From: Candidatus Aerophobota bacterium | GTDB lineage: Bacteria; Aerophobota; Aerophobia; Aerophobales; AE-B3A | Length of the DNA stretch: 5,605 nt | Assembly (NCBI GenBank): GCA_030610725.1 | Contig: JAUWRE010000084.1 | Span: forward strand, 1-5,605 | Direction: 5' to 3' | In this document: positions 1 through 4,959 of the stretch, piece after piece | Numbering within the stretch: position 1 is the stretch's first letter | Layout of the letters: the number at the start of each line of letters is the position of its first letter | Position numbers and translations under genes: made by a program | Notes under the pieces: generated by a model | Databases searched by the model: none | Seen by the model: only the letters and a program-made list of their open reading frames with translations | Told to the model about the DNA's origin: nothing

Positions 1-52
1 GCAGTGCTTCTATTAATCCAAAACTGACATTCTCATCGACTACAAATTTCAT
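1..52 (-). CDS. DUF5615-type PIN-like toxin, N-terminal fragment
   Basis: Only the first 17 codons are in the window; the gene continues past the left edge. They read MKFVVDENVSFGLIEAL, which matches the opening of DUF5615 (PIN-like) proteins: a hydrophobic first strand followed by an acidic 'DEN' motif, whose Asp is the expected metal ligand of the PIN fold. The start ATG (52-50) overlaps the stop of the upstream DUF433 gene in an ATGA arrangement, so the two are probably translationally coupled. In this family pair the DUF5615 protein is the predicted ribonuclease toxin and DUF433 the predicted antitoxin. Toxic activity is inferred from the family; catalytic residues further along cannot be seen here. 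Confidence 0.8.
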   Translation of the reverse strand, partial: MKFVVDENVSFGLIEAL

Positions 53-264
53 ACAGGGATTGCTTTCTCTGTAGATAAATATGCCGCATATTCAAGGCAA
101 GCCAAAATGTCTTGGTGGGTAATATGGGGGAAATTTCTCAAGATGGTTTTTTCATCTTCTCCTGCGGCTAGATGGCTTAAGATAATATGAACTGGTATCC
201 GGGTTCCTCTAATGCATGGCTCCCCACCACAAATTTCAGGATTTACAATAATTCGAGAATTCAT
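49..264 (-). CDS. DUF433 family antitoxin-like protein (71 aa)
   Basis: The protein is 71 residues, normal for DUF433. Near the N-terminus it carries the family signature GGEPCIRGTRIPV (residues 14-26), followed by helices typical of the DUF433 winged helix-turn-helix. It is predicted to bind DNA and to neutralise the DUF5615 toxin whose ATG overlaps this gene's stop codon, with autoregulation likely for such operons. I chose the ATG at 264-262 because a GGAGG ribosome site lies six bases upstream. A longer reading from a TTG at 330 would put its start codon inside the predicted -35 box, so it is unlikely. The downstream DUF5615 gene and the upstream promoter support a two-gene operon. The family assignment is strong; the antitoxin role is inferred from the pairing. 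Confidence 0.92.
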   Translation of the reverse strand: MNSRIIVNPEICGGEPCIRGTRIPVHIILSHLAAGEDEKTILRNFPHITHQDILACLEYAAYLSTEKAIPV

Positions 265-270
265 AGCAAT

Positions 271-275
271 CCTCC
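271..275 (-). promoter_or_regulatory. Shine-Dalgarno site deciding the DUF433 start
   Basis: A perfect GGAGG, read on the minus strand, sits six bases before the ATG at 264. It selects this start over the longer in-frame reading from 330. Confidence 0.85.
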
Positions 276-301
276 AATCGCTGTTTTTTAGAATCCAATT
301 T

Positions 302-330
302 AAGTTAGCACATAGCTTAACTTTGGTCAA
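302..330 (-). promoter_or_regulatory. sigma70-like promoter of the DUF433/DUF5615 pair
   Basis: TTGACC (330-325) and TAACTT (307-302) are separated by exactly 17 bases. The -10 box ends 37 bases before the DUF433 ATG and lies just after the remnant of the PIN-like gene. It closely resembles the promoter at 3065-3093 (TTGACA, 17 bases, TAAGTT). The prediction rests on motif match only. Confidence 0.6.
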
Positions 331-339
331 CTGGCACTA

Positions 340-537
340 CTATACATACATATCGTAACTGGCAAGAAATTCGTCAAGGTAGATACATTGAGATTGCTTT
401 GCTTTGTTCGCAAAGACAAGCGAAGGACCTTACTGGCAATGAAAAAGATGGTCACAATTTGGTCACAAGGTCTGAAACATTTCACTATGAGCATCAATGA
501 CAACATCAGCATCAAGAAGCAGTGAGTTCAATTTCAT
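340..537 (-). pseudogene. PIN-domain toxin-like gene, internally deleted and stopped
   Basis: The frame opens with ATG at 537-535, inside the end of the Xre/ImmA gene (26-base overlap), and reads MKLNSLLLDADVVIDAH. This is the first strand of a PIN domain with its conserved Asp. After 24 codons there is a TGA (465-463), ten codons later a TAA (432-430), and then the same frame stays open to a TAG at 342-340, ending in CIYLDEFLASYDMYV. PIN proteins usually have 120 or more residues, so about half is missing and the rest is interrupted. An Xre/ImmA gene overlapping a downstream PIN gene is a known toxin-antitoxin-like layout, so this is probably the dead toxin partner. Whether the last 29 codons belong to the same original gene is uncertain. 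Confidence 0.6.
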
Positions 538-1603
538 AATCCGCGTTCTCGTCCAGTCCATACTCCGTGAGGAACTGAGGTATCTCTTGCCGATCTATTT
601 CCATATAATCGGCAAATTGTCCTCGCGAAACTTTGCCCGTCTGCATACATTTAAAAGCCATATTGACATATCGGCTTGGGAATTTAGGCGTATCTTTCCA
701 TCCACCAGATTTCTCCTGCCAGTACAGCTTCTTTAAGGCGGGGTCGTTTAGCACCTTTTCGACTTCTTCTCTCTTCATCATACCCAAACTTGCCAATCTC
801 CATAGAAAGGCATCTACAGAGACCTCGAACTCCCGGGCTGATTCTACACAATCAAAATAGGACACTTTTCCATTCTTGATTCGCTCTTTAAATCCTTCCA
901 ATACTTCCTCTTGGGGTAAAAGTAATGTTGCAGCAAATGCATCAGCCCACACTTCTACTTTGCTCTTTCCCCTTTTTGGTGAATCGAATATTTCCTTGGG
1001 ATCAAAAATACCCCAGGTGACAATATGAAAAAACTCATGCGCAAGATCAAAGTTCCTGCGCCAGGGAGCATCGTCTGCATTAATTAGGATAGCAGGACCG
1101 AAGTCACCAATGGTTGATCCACCAGATTCTTCTTTTCCCATGCTTAAGAGTAGAACTTTTACTCCAAAACTTTCATCAAGTATTCTATGAATACAGCATG
1201 CAGGACGGCTCCCAAAGCCTAACATATCATGATAATTATGAGCCAGACGATCAACAAAATTGAAGGTAACAAAATCTTCTCTCTTACATTGAATCGGCTT
1301 AAACTTCTTTGCAGTGTTTGTTCCCAAAAGCTCTTCTATCTGCCTATAGTTCTCACAATATTTGAAAAATCTTCTTTCGTATATATTGATTTTGAGAGAG
1401 GATGATCTCTTTCGCCATAAAACAGAAGGTGCTTCGACACTCCTCCCATCTTCCAGGAAATAGTCAATATCTCTGTAATAGACCCGGGCCAGTTTAACAA
1501 GTTCCCATACTTTTATTTCTCTTTTTCCTGCCTCAATGTTTATCAGAGTCTGGTAATTTGCGAACCCCACTTCTGTTGCAACTTCCTTTAATGTTAACCC
1601 CAA
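512..1603 (-). CDS. HTH-Xre / ImmA-IrrE family metallopeptidase, 5' truncated
   Basis: Residues 1-50 are most of an Xre-type helix-turn-helix (LKEVATEVGF, then QTLINIEAGKREI). Residues 110-270 are an ImmA/IrrE (COG2856) zinc peptidase domain with the HEFFH metal motif at 189-193 and the downstream helix EVWADAFAATLLLP (217-230), which should supply the third ligand (E217 or D221). The C-terminal 90 residues are the usual extension of this subfamily. Such proteins cleave or sense repressors or act as antitoxin-like regulators. The only start is TTG at 1603, with no Shine-Dalgarno before it and a stop codon three codons upstream. The first HTH helix (about 15 residues in relatives) is missing, and 11 bases away an inverted-repeat element begins. 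The element probably removed the native start and promoter, so the gene may be silent. It overlaps the PIN-like remnant by 26 bases. Confidence 0.88.
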   Translation of the reverse strand: MGLTLKEVATEVGFANYQTLINIEAGKREIKVWELVKLARVYYRDIDYFLEDGRSVEAPSVLWRKRSSSLKINIYERRFFKYCENYRQIEELLGTNTAKKFKPIQCKREDFVTFNFVDRLAHNYHDMLGFGSRPACCIHRILDESFGVKVLLLSMGKEESGGSTIGDFGPAILINADDAPWRRNFDLAHEFFHIVTWGIFDPKEIFDSPKRGKSKVEVWADAFAATLLLPQEEVLEGFKERIKNGKVSYFDCVESAREFEVSVDAFLWRLASLGMMKREEVEKVLNDPALKKLYWQEKSGGWKDTPKFPSRYVNMAFKCMQTGKVSRGQFADYMEIDRQEIPQFLTEYGLDENADYEIELTAS

Positions 1604-1614
1604 TTTACATTAAA

Positions 1615-1637
1615 AGGGTCAGGTCTTGATTTTTGAA
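1615..1637 (+). repeat. left terminal inverted repeat of the 234-bp element
   Basis: This 23-base arm matches the reverse complement of 1826-1848 without a mismatch. The match stops at the base on either side. Confidence 0.9.
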
Positions 1638-1672
1638 AACACTGGAACTATTACAAGAAGCAAAATTTTCCT

Positions 1673-1693
1673 CCAGAAAAAAGGTCTTTCTGG
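1673..1693 (+). repeat. internal hairpin of the 234-bp element
   Basis: CCAGAAA (1673-1679) and TTTCTGG (1687-1693) pair perfectly around a 7-base loop. Subterminal hairpins are common in elements moved by Y1 transposases. Confidence 0.5.
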
Positions 1694-1825
1694 CGAATCA
1701 ATAGAGAAGGGAATACTAAAAAAAGACAGAGATATTTCCTAAGTGCTCATTGTTCGAGTATAGGTAATGTGTGCAAAAGGTAAAAGAGCAGAGAATAAAA
1801 GAAGGTCAAGATTACGATACAATAA

Positions 1826-1848
1826 TTCAAAAATCAAGACCTGACCCT
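1826..1848 (-). repeat. right terminal inverted repeat of the 234-bp element
   Basis: This is the perfect inverted partner of 1615-1637, read outward as TTCAA...GACCTGACCCT. Confidence 0.9.
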
Positions 1849-1849
1849 A

Positions 1850-1915
1850 TATATACTATTTGAGGAATACGAGAGAGATATCCTGGAAGTCTACAAGATG
1901 AATCCTCAAAGCTAG
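1850..1915 (+). pseudogene. possible 3' end of a broken gene
   Basis: Right after the element the plus strand reads LFEEYERDILEVYKMNPQS then TAG (1913-1915). The composition is protein-like, and it may be the tail of a gene whose upstream part was removed at the element junction. It is too short to recognise and could be chance. The following 66 bases up to 1981 hold nothing I can support. Confidence 0.2.
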
Positions 1916-1981
1916 AATAAATTCCATAGGAAAGGCCAGAGAAAATTCCTTATGTCAAATTAAGAAGACTTATGCGGTTAG

Positions 1982-2200
1982 AACCAAGGAAAATCCATAA
2001 GGCGACCGAAAGAAGGCATCGTCGACCTGGCTAGGGCAGTAATTGGAGGCAAGCTGATAATACCCACCAAAAGCACATTTCAGACGTTGGTGCACCTGGG
2101 GGGACGATACAATGTTAGAACTTTTTTTCTGAATACAAAAGAGGATGTTGAAATCCCCGAATACAGCATACCGCCTTTATTACAGCCAACAGTCACTTAG
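1982..2200 (+). pseudogene. orphan C-terminal fragment, probably transposase-like, unrecognised
   Basis: A frame with no start codon runs 72 codons from just after a TAG (1979-1981) to TAG at 2198-2200. It includes KSIRRPKEGIVDLARAV, then IGGKLIIPTKSTFQTLVHLG, and ends IPPLLQPTVT. I do not recognise the family. The last 40 codons lie in a block that recurs at 4960-5142, where the frame is destroyed by a 5-base deletion and stops. The block ends 65 bases later in an IS-like terminus, so the most natural reading is the 3' end of a transposase gene from a degraded insertion sequence. No Shine-Dalgarno or start is present. Confidence 0.4.
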
Positions 2201-2265
2201 CCACAACAGACCATTATTCCGTTGACTCTAACTTAACAAGTGGTAGTATTAATGGGGGCAGGTCA
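2078..2265 (+). repeat. IS-like 3' block, copy A
   Basis: This stretch aligns with 4960-5142 over its whole length at roughly 85% identity by hand count, with one 5-base gap. It contains the end of the orphan ORF, a short non-coding tail, and a terminus ending GGGGGCAGGTCA. Copy A keeps the reading frame open; copy C does not. Confidence 0.85.
2239..2265 (+). repeat. IS-like terminus, copy A
   Basis: This 27-base end matches the reverse complement of 4710-4736 at 25 of 27 positions and resembles 5116-5142. Read outward it begins TGACCTGCCCCC, the style of many IS3-family ends. No matching opposite end is visible upstream of copy A. Confidence 0.75.
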
Positions 2266-2307
2266 ACCTCGGTACTTGGCAATGTGGCTCTCAGGAGCTA
2301 AGTCCTC

Positions 2308-3024
2308 TTATTTACCTTGTACATACAAATAATGTAAGACAATTCCTGTTGAGATCGATAGATTCAGAGAATCGACTCTCATTGAATGTAGTATTTGAAC
2401 CGAATTGCCCAACTTCTTGCATTCATTAGATAATCCCGAAGATTCATTTCCAAAAACTAGGCTGCATGGATATTCGAAATTGACTTTTTCCAACGTACTT
2501 TGCCCGTCAGCCATGAAAGCATATAGGTTATGATTATTGAACACTTCTTTATACTCAGTCATAGAGTTAAAGAGCTGAAAGCTAATAGCAAATAGAGCAC
2601 CCATTGAAGCACGTATAGTTTTGGGAGCAAATATGTCAACGGCGGGTCTGATAATAGCAAGGTCGGTGAAGTCAAAAGCAAGCATACACCTCGTAATGGT
2701 ACCAAGATTGCCCGGATTTCTTGGGTTAACCAAGACCACATGGTTACCACCCCCTAAGGCGGGATAATACTTTTTGAAAAAACCAACCATGCAGCAATTT
2801 TCTTTCGTACTGAGTTTCGAAATAAGCTGGTCGTTGCACTCAGCAGTGACATGATGCTTCTTAATATAGCCATTAACCAACTTGAGAGTATCTTTATTGA
2901 GTTTTGAATGTGTAACAATCTTTGCTATGGCTTCGGGTTTTGCCTTGAGAAGCTCAATGGTTGGAATTATGCCGAGAGTGTAAGAATATTCTGACTTCTT
3001 GTTATATCTTCGATACTTTTTCAA
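2308..3024 (-). CDS. TrmH/SpoU family RNA 2'-O-methyltransferase
   Basis: A SAM-dependent SPOUT enzyme expected to methylate ribose 2'-OH in rRNA or tRNA. All three SpoU motifs are present: NPGNLGTITR (103-112), LVFGNESSGL (189-198) and DSLNLSISTG (218-227), which form the knotted SAM site. Residues 1-85 fit the N-terminal RNA-binding subdomain. At 238 residues the length is near normal for the family. I chose TTG at 3024-3022 because GGAGGG lies just upstream with 4-base spacing. A GTG four codons earlier (3036) would put its own start inside that ribosome site. It has its own promoter and no partner gene close by. The precise RNA target cannot be told from sequence. It is the one fully intact conserved gene in the window. 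Confidence 0.93.
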   Translation of the reverse strand: MKKYRRYNKKSEYSYTLGIIPTIELLKAKPEAIAKIVTHSKLNKDTLKLVNGYIKKHHVTAECNDQLISKLSTKENCCMVGFFKKYYPALGGGNHVVLVNPRNPGNLGTITRCMLAFDFTDLAIIRPAVDIFAPKTIRASMGALFAISFQLFNSMTEYKEVFNNHNLYAFMADGQSTLEKVNFEYPCSLVFGNESSGLSNECKKLGNSVQILHSMRVDSLNLSISTGIVLHYLYVQGK

Positions 3025-3064
3025 TTGTCCCTCCACTCTGTGTTACCCAGTGTTATTTAAATCC

Positions 3065-3093
3065 AACTTAGGCCAAATCTAAGCGCTTGTCAA
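3065..3093 (-). promoter_or_regulatory. sigma70-like promoter of the RNA methyltransferase gene
   Basis: A perfect -35 TTGACA (3093-3088) and TAAGTT (3070-3065) are spaced by 17 bases, 41 bases before the TTG start. A small inverted repeat, CTTAG...CTAAG, spans the spacer and -10 box and could be an operator, though it is short. Confidence 0.65.
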
Positions 3094-3134
3094 TTTGTGT
3101 CGCAAATGGCTTGTGTACAGCTTCCTCCGCGCAT

Positions 3135-3266
3135 TTAGATTCCTCTTACCTCACCGTTTGCTAACACAGTAACGGGATTGATTCCAGGGGGCAGGTCATT
3201 GGGAACCCGGTTTTCAGGAATGTTCCATCTCGAAAACCAGTCCTCTTTGGTTAGTTCAGGAAACAT
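3135..3266 (-). CDS. 43-aa ORF, unrecognised, possibly a gene remnant
   Basis: ATG at 3266 to TAA at 3135 gives 43 residues, with MFPELTKEDWFSRWNIPENR near the start and INPVTVLANGEVRGI at the end. The composition (Trp, Pro, NG turns) looks like real globular protein, but I do not recognise a family. The ribosome site is poor (GAGGA about 13 bases away) and a stop lies directly before the ATG. Three shorter protein-like pieces lie just upstream in other frames. It may therefore be the tail of a frameshifted gene rather than a working small protein. It ends 42 bases before the -35 box of the methyltransferase gene, on the same strand. Confidence 0.35.
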   Translation of the reverse strand: MFPELTKEDWFSRWNIPENRVPNDLPPGINPVTVLANGEVRGI

Positions 3267-3526
3267 TCACAGCTTCTTTCCTCTTAATGAACGAGTTCGT
3301 ATTTGTCTTCTATGCCACTTTTACGTGACAAATCATCTATAGAGAATTTAATCAATTAAAGTTCTCTTTAGTCAATGTTCGCCCTCGAAATCTTTCAATT
3401 CTTCCGGGGACACTCTAATCTATTCGAGAACGTTCCGCTCCGATCATGACGGCTAAATCATCTAAAACTCCATTTGTATCGTCGCCCATTATTAACATGG
3501 GTGATCAATAGGATATTTATGATATA
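3267..3526 (-). other. gene-poor stretch with short broken frames
   Basis: This stretch has no intact gene. On the minus strand it has three protein-like pieces in three different frames: 3415-3498 (27 residues from ATG, including MGDDTNGVLDDLAVMIGAER), 3372-3413 (GTG start, VSPEELKDFEGEH) and 3284-3355 (ending DDLSRKSGIEDKYELVH). They look like one decayed gene, or several, leading into the 43-residue ORF. An imperfect palindrome lies at 3341-3367. Confidence 0.35.
3341..3367. repeat. 27-base imperfect palindrome
   Basis: AGAGAATTTAAT and ATTAAAGTTCTCT can pair through about 12 bases with one bulged G and a 2-base centre. No T-run follows on either strand, so a terminator is unlikely; a protein-binding site or decayed repeat is possible. 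Confidence 0.4.
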
Positions 3527-3562
3527 TTGAGGGACGAATCCTTAGATTCGCCTTTTCCTCAA
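3527..3562 (-). other. RNA hairpin 2 (bulged 14-bp stem)
   Basis: In minus-strand RNA, UUGAGG pairs with CCUCAA and GGCGAAUC with GAUUCGUC, with an A4 bulge on the 5' arm and a UAAG loop. One pair is G-U on this strand and would be an A-C mismatch on the other. No U-run follows. Confidence 0.5.
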
Positions 3563-3588
3563 AAGTCCTTATCACAGCTAACTCCCAA

Positions 3589-3629
3589 ACATCGACCGGG
3601 GACCTAAGATATTAGTCCCCAGTCGACAT
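3589..3629 (-). other. RNA hairpin 1 (18-bp stem), possible terminator
   Basis: In minus-strand RNA, bases 3629-3612 pair with 3607-3589 through about 18 bp with one bulged G and a UAUC loop; the core is CUGGGGAC with GUCCCCGG. Three wobble pairs (two U-G, one G-U) hold only in minus-strand RNA and become A-C or C-A mismatches on the plus strand. It starts 11 bases after the stop of the lysine-run ORF. The trailing sequence has only UGUUU, so if it is a terminator it is an atypical one; a structured 3' region or small RNA is the alternative. Confidence 0.6.
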
Positions 3630-3640
3630 CTCAGATTGTG

Positions 3641-3715
3641 TTACTTACCCCGGCTTTCCTTTTTCTTTTTCTTTTTCTTTTTCTTTTCTTCTTTCTCTCT
3701 AGTTTCATTTGCCAT
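3641..3715 (-). CDS. 24-aa lysine-run microprotein
   Basis: ATG at 3715-3713 to TAA at 3643-3641 encodes MANETREKEE, nine consecutive lysines, then ESRGK. The ribosome site AGGAGGTGA, seven bases before the ATG, is near-perfect, which argues that this tiny frame is translated. The lysines alternate AAG and AAA almost strictly, so the DNA is a short microsatellite (TTTTTC repeats on the plus strand). I know no defined family. The charge suggests binding to nucleic acid or ribosomes, and a run of nine lysines may itself slow ribosomes in the exit tunnel, as in leader peptides; both are inference. It lies 115 bases downstream of a small ORF on the same strand and is followed by two strong hairpins. 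The ribosome site is inside a hairpin, hinting at translational control. Confidence 0.5.
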   Translation of the reverse strand: MANETREKEEKKKKKKKKKESRGK

Positions 3716-3724
3716 AATTGACTC

Positions 3725-3741
3725 ACCTCCTGTCAGGAGAT
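3725..3741 (-). promoter_or_regulatory. hairpin sequestering the microprotein ribosome site
   Basis: In minus-strand RNA, AUCUCCU pairs with AGGAGGU (seven pairs, one U-G) around a GAC loop. The 3' arm is the core of the Shine-Dalgarno sequence (3731-3723), so the hairpin would hide it. It could act as a switch or thermometer controlling the 24-residue ORF. Confidence 0.5.
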
Positions 3742-3830
3742 TCTTATTGTGAGATTTCTTGTACTCTACTCAAGGATCTGAAATCTATTTGTTAAGGGAT
3801 TTCTCCTCCGCCTTTATTTTTGTGCACTTC

Positions 3831-3998
3831 TCATATATTTTTCTTGTTTATAGGTTCAATACATTCCACCGCCTGGCGACGTTGCTGGTATATTGGTCTC
3901 TCTTCAGGGATATCAGCAACACCACGGCTTCTTTCTTCTTCCGCTAAATCAAGGCCGATACGTGCTCTCCCATTCTTGCCAACAAGAACCGAGCTCAT
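3831..3998 (-). CDS. 55-aa hypothetical protein
   Basis: The frame MSSVLVGKNGRARIGLDLAE and onward runs to TGA at 3833-3831. It begins five bases after the GNAT stop if ATG 3998 is used; an alternative in-frame ATG at 4022 overlaps the GNAT end by 19 bases. AGGGAG lies 12 bases before ATG 3998, so the ribosome site is weak. The sequence is rich in Arg and Glu and has no membrane segment or motif I recognise. Same strand and tight spacing suggest cotranscription with the acetyltransferase. Overlapping plus-strand frames here have no start signals or protein-like character. It could also be non-coding. Confidence 0.4.
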   Translation of the reverse strand: MSSVLVGKNGRARIGLDLAEEERSRGVADIPEERPIYQQRRQAVECIEPINKKNI

Positions 3999-4003
3999 TG
4001 ATC

Positions 4004-4753
4004 TTACATCTCCCTCTGCCATTGATGGATTTCATCTGTAATACTGAAGCCCGCTTTCTGATATAAGTGAACGGCAGGAGTATTATTCTTACCCGTTCCA
4101 ACATATACCATCTTCGCTCCATACCTTCTAAGGTTCTCCATCGCCTGGACCATAACTGCAAGGGCCAGGCCTTTTCCCCTGTGATCGTCTCTGGTCCCTA
4201 CTGGTTCAAATACAGCACAATTACCGACATCATCATACCAGCACAGAGAGATACATCCTGATATAACCCCCTCATTACAGTAACATGCCTTCACGTCCAG
4301 ATCACTCTTGTAGCCGGGTGCACTACGGATGCACTCATTCACTTCTGGCGGATAAATGCTCAGACCATTCCCACTGGTGAACTCAGGTTGATCAGCGATT
4401 GAAATAATTGAATACTGATTTGGCAATCGATACGAGGACAGAGGATCGGCAAGAGGCCTTTCCAGAAAAACCTCAACATAACCGGAGCGTCTAAATCCCA
4501 ATCTCTCCAAAAACTTCGCTTTCTCAACCTCACAGTCAACACAATTAGATTTTATTGATTCTACCTGTTTCTCCTCAGCTTCTGCCAGTGCCCTGGAAAC
4601 CATCTCTTTCCCTATGGGACTCTCATAGAGTTCTGGACGGGTGAAAAAGTCAACCTGGTCGGAACCTGTCCAAAACGTAAAACCACAGATGTGTCCTTCC
4701 CCATCCTCCTGACCTGCCCCCATTAATAGAACCACTTTTTGAGCCAGTCCCAT
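4004..4753 (-). CDS. tandem GNAT acetyltransferase, 5' part lost
   Basis: This large fragment of a two-domain GNAT (acetyl-CoA N-acyltransferase) protein has an intact C-terminal domain: residues 112-249 with motif A FEPVGTRDDHRGKGLALAVM (182-201, RGKG pyrophosphate loop at 192-195) and motif B NTPAVHLYQKAGF (224-236). Residues 12-101 are the back half of a first, degenerate GNAT domain (GHICGFTFW, then KFLERLGFRRSGYVEVFLER). The missing front half lies upstream in another frame (4723-4944), separated by about 55 bases of IS-like sequence. ATG 4753 falls inside that insert, has no clear ribosome site, and is probably not native. The substrate is unknown. The C-terminal domain could still be active if translated from an internal start. 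Confidence 0.75.
   Translation of the reverse strand: MGLAQKVVLLMGAGQEDGEGHICGFTFWTGSDQVDFFTRPELYESPIGKEMVSRALAEAEEKQVESIKSNCVDCEVEKAKFLERLGFRRSGYVEVFLERPLADPLSSYRLPNQYSIISIADQPEFTSGNGLSIYPPEVNECIRSAPGYKSDLDVKACYCNEGVISGCISLCWYDDVGNCAVFEPVGTRDDHRGKGLALAVMVQAMENLRRYGAKMVYVGTGKNNTPAVHLYQKAGFSITDEIHQWQREM
4710..4736 (-). repeat. IS-like terminus, copy B, inside the GNAT gene
   Basis: Read outward on the plus strand it begins TGACCTGCCCCCATTAATAG. It matches the copy A terminus at 25 of 27 bases and is a 22 of 27 inverted match to 5116-5142. It forms one end of about 55 bases (to about 4766) that interrupt the GNAT reading frame between ...PNIELVA and GQEDGEGHICG. Confidence 0.7.
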
Positions 4754-4944
4754 AGACCCAGTGGCCCCGCAACCAGTTCAATATTAGGCCAAATTTCAGG
4801 ATTTGTCAATTTTTTGGGGAGTTCTAGTACAGACTCAAGAGGGCGGGCTTGCTTATTACTGGATCCTGGGTGGTTTCTGTATAGGTTCATGGCCAGCATT
4901 TTGCTCAGTCCTGTCAGGGTAACAATCCGAATAAACGTAAAATG
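4723..4944 (-). pseudogene. detached N-terminal part of the GNAT gene
   Basis: This minus-strand frame reads FIRIVTLTGLSKMLAMNLYR, then ARPLESVLELPKKL and NPEIWPNIELVA. That is the beta1-alpha1-alpha2-beta2 opening of a GNAT domain (compare 'IRxATxxDLxxLLALN'). Codons before 4944 belong to the IS-like block, so the native ATG is gone. After ELVA the frame runs through the IS-like terminus as GPLGLWDWLKKWFY and stops at 4725-4723. The missing continuation is found in a different frame from about 4709. The two pieces together would make one tandem GNAT of about 300 residues. Confidence 0.6.
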
Positions 4945-4959
4945 ATTTCCAGAAAAGCG

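Larger units (their letters stand above)
1615..1848. mobile_element. 234-bp MITE-like element with perfect 23-bp inverted ends
   Basis: The two ends are exact reverse complements over 23 bases (1615-1637 and 1826-1848), beginning AGGGTCAGGTCTTGA. Ends with GGGTCAGGTCTTGA are familiar next to REP-associated (Y1/RAYT) transposase genes in many bacteria. The 188-bp interior has no convincing ORF but contains a perfect 7-bp hairpin (1673-1693). No target-site duplication is visible, in line with single-strand Y1 transposition. Its left end is 11 bases from the truncated start of the Xre/ImmA gene. Element status is strong; assignment to the Y1/REP group is inference. Confidence 0.75.

Noticed and set aside
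265..330. Longer DUF433 reading from TTG at 330
   Set aside because: The extra 22 residues are not family-like, the TTG is part of the -35 box, and the ATG at 264 has a perfect GGAGG.
327..515. 62-residue minus frame starting MMLMLSLMLIV
   Set aside because: It is a shadow frame of the PIN-like remnant, which has the recognisable LLLDADVVIDAH motif in the neighbouring frame.
3187..3198. GGGGGCAGGTCA as a fourth IS terminus
   Set aside because: The 12 bases match, but the adjacent bases do not, and the stretch reads as coding (PNDLPPGINP) through both sides on the minus strand.
3284..3355. RpoZ (omega subunit)-like piece SIDDL...EDKYELV
   Set aside because: The resemblance is short and falls within a common helix pattern; the conserved downstream AAxRAR segment is absent.
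3656..3700. TTTTTC microsatellite as a simple repeat only, or a plus-strand T-rich terminator
   Set aside because: The tract is explained by lysine codons of a frame with a near-perfect ribosome site; no stem precedes the T-tract in a terminator arrangement on the plus strand.
3759..4261. Plus-strand frames opposite the small ORF and GNAT gene
   Set aside because: They lack ribosome sites and protein-like character and lie opposite clearer minus-strand coding.
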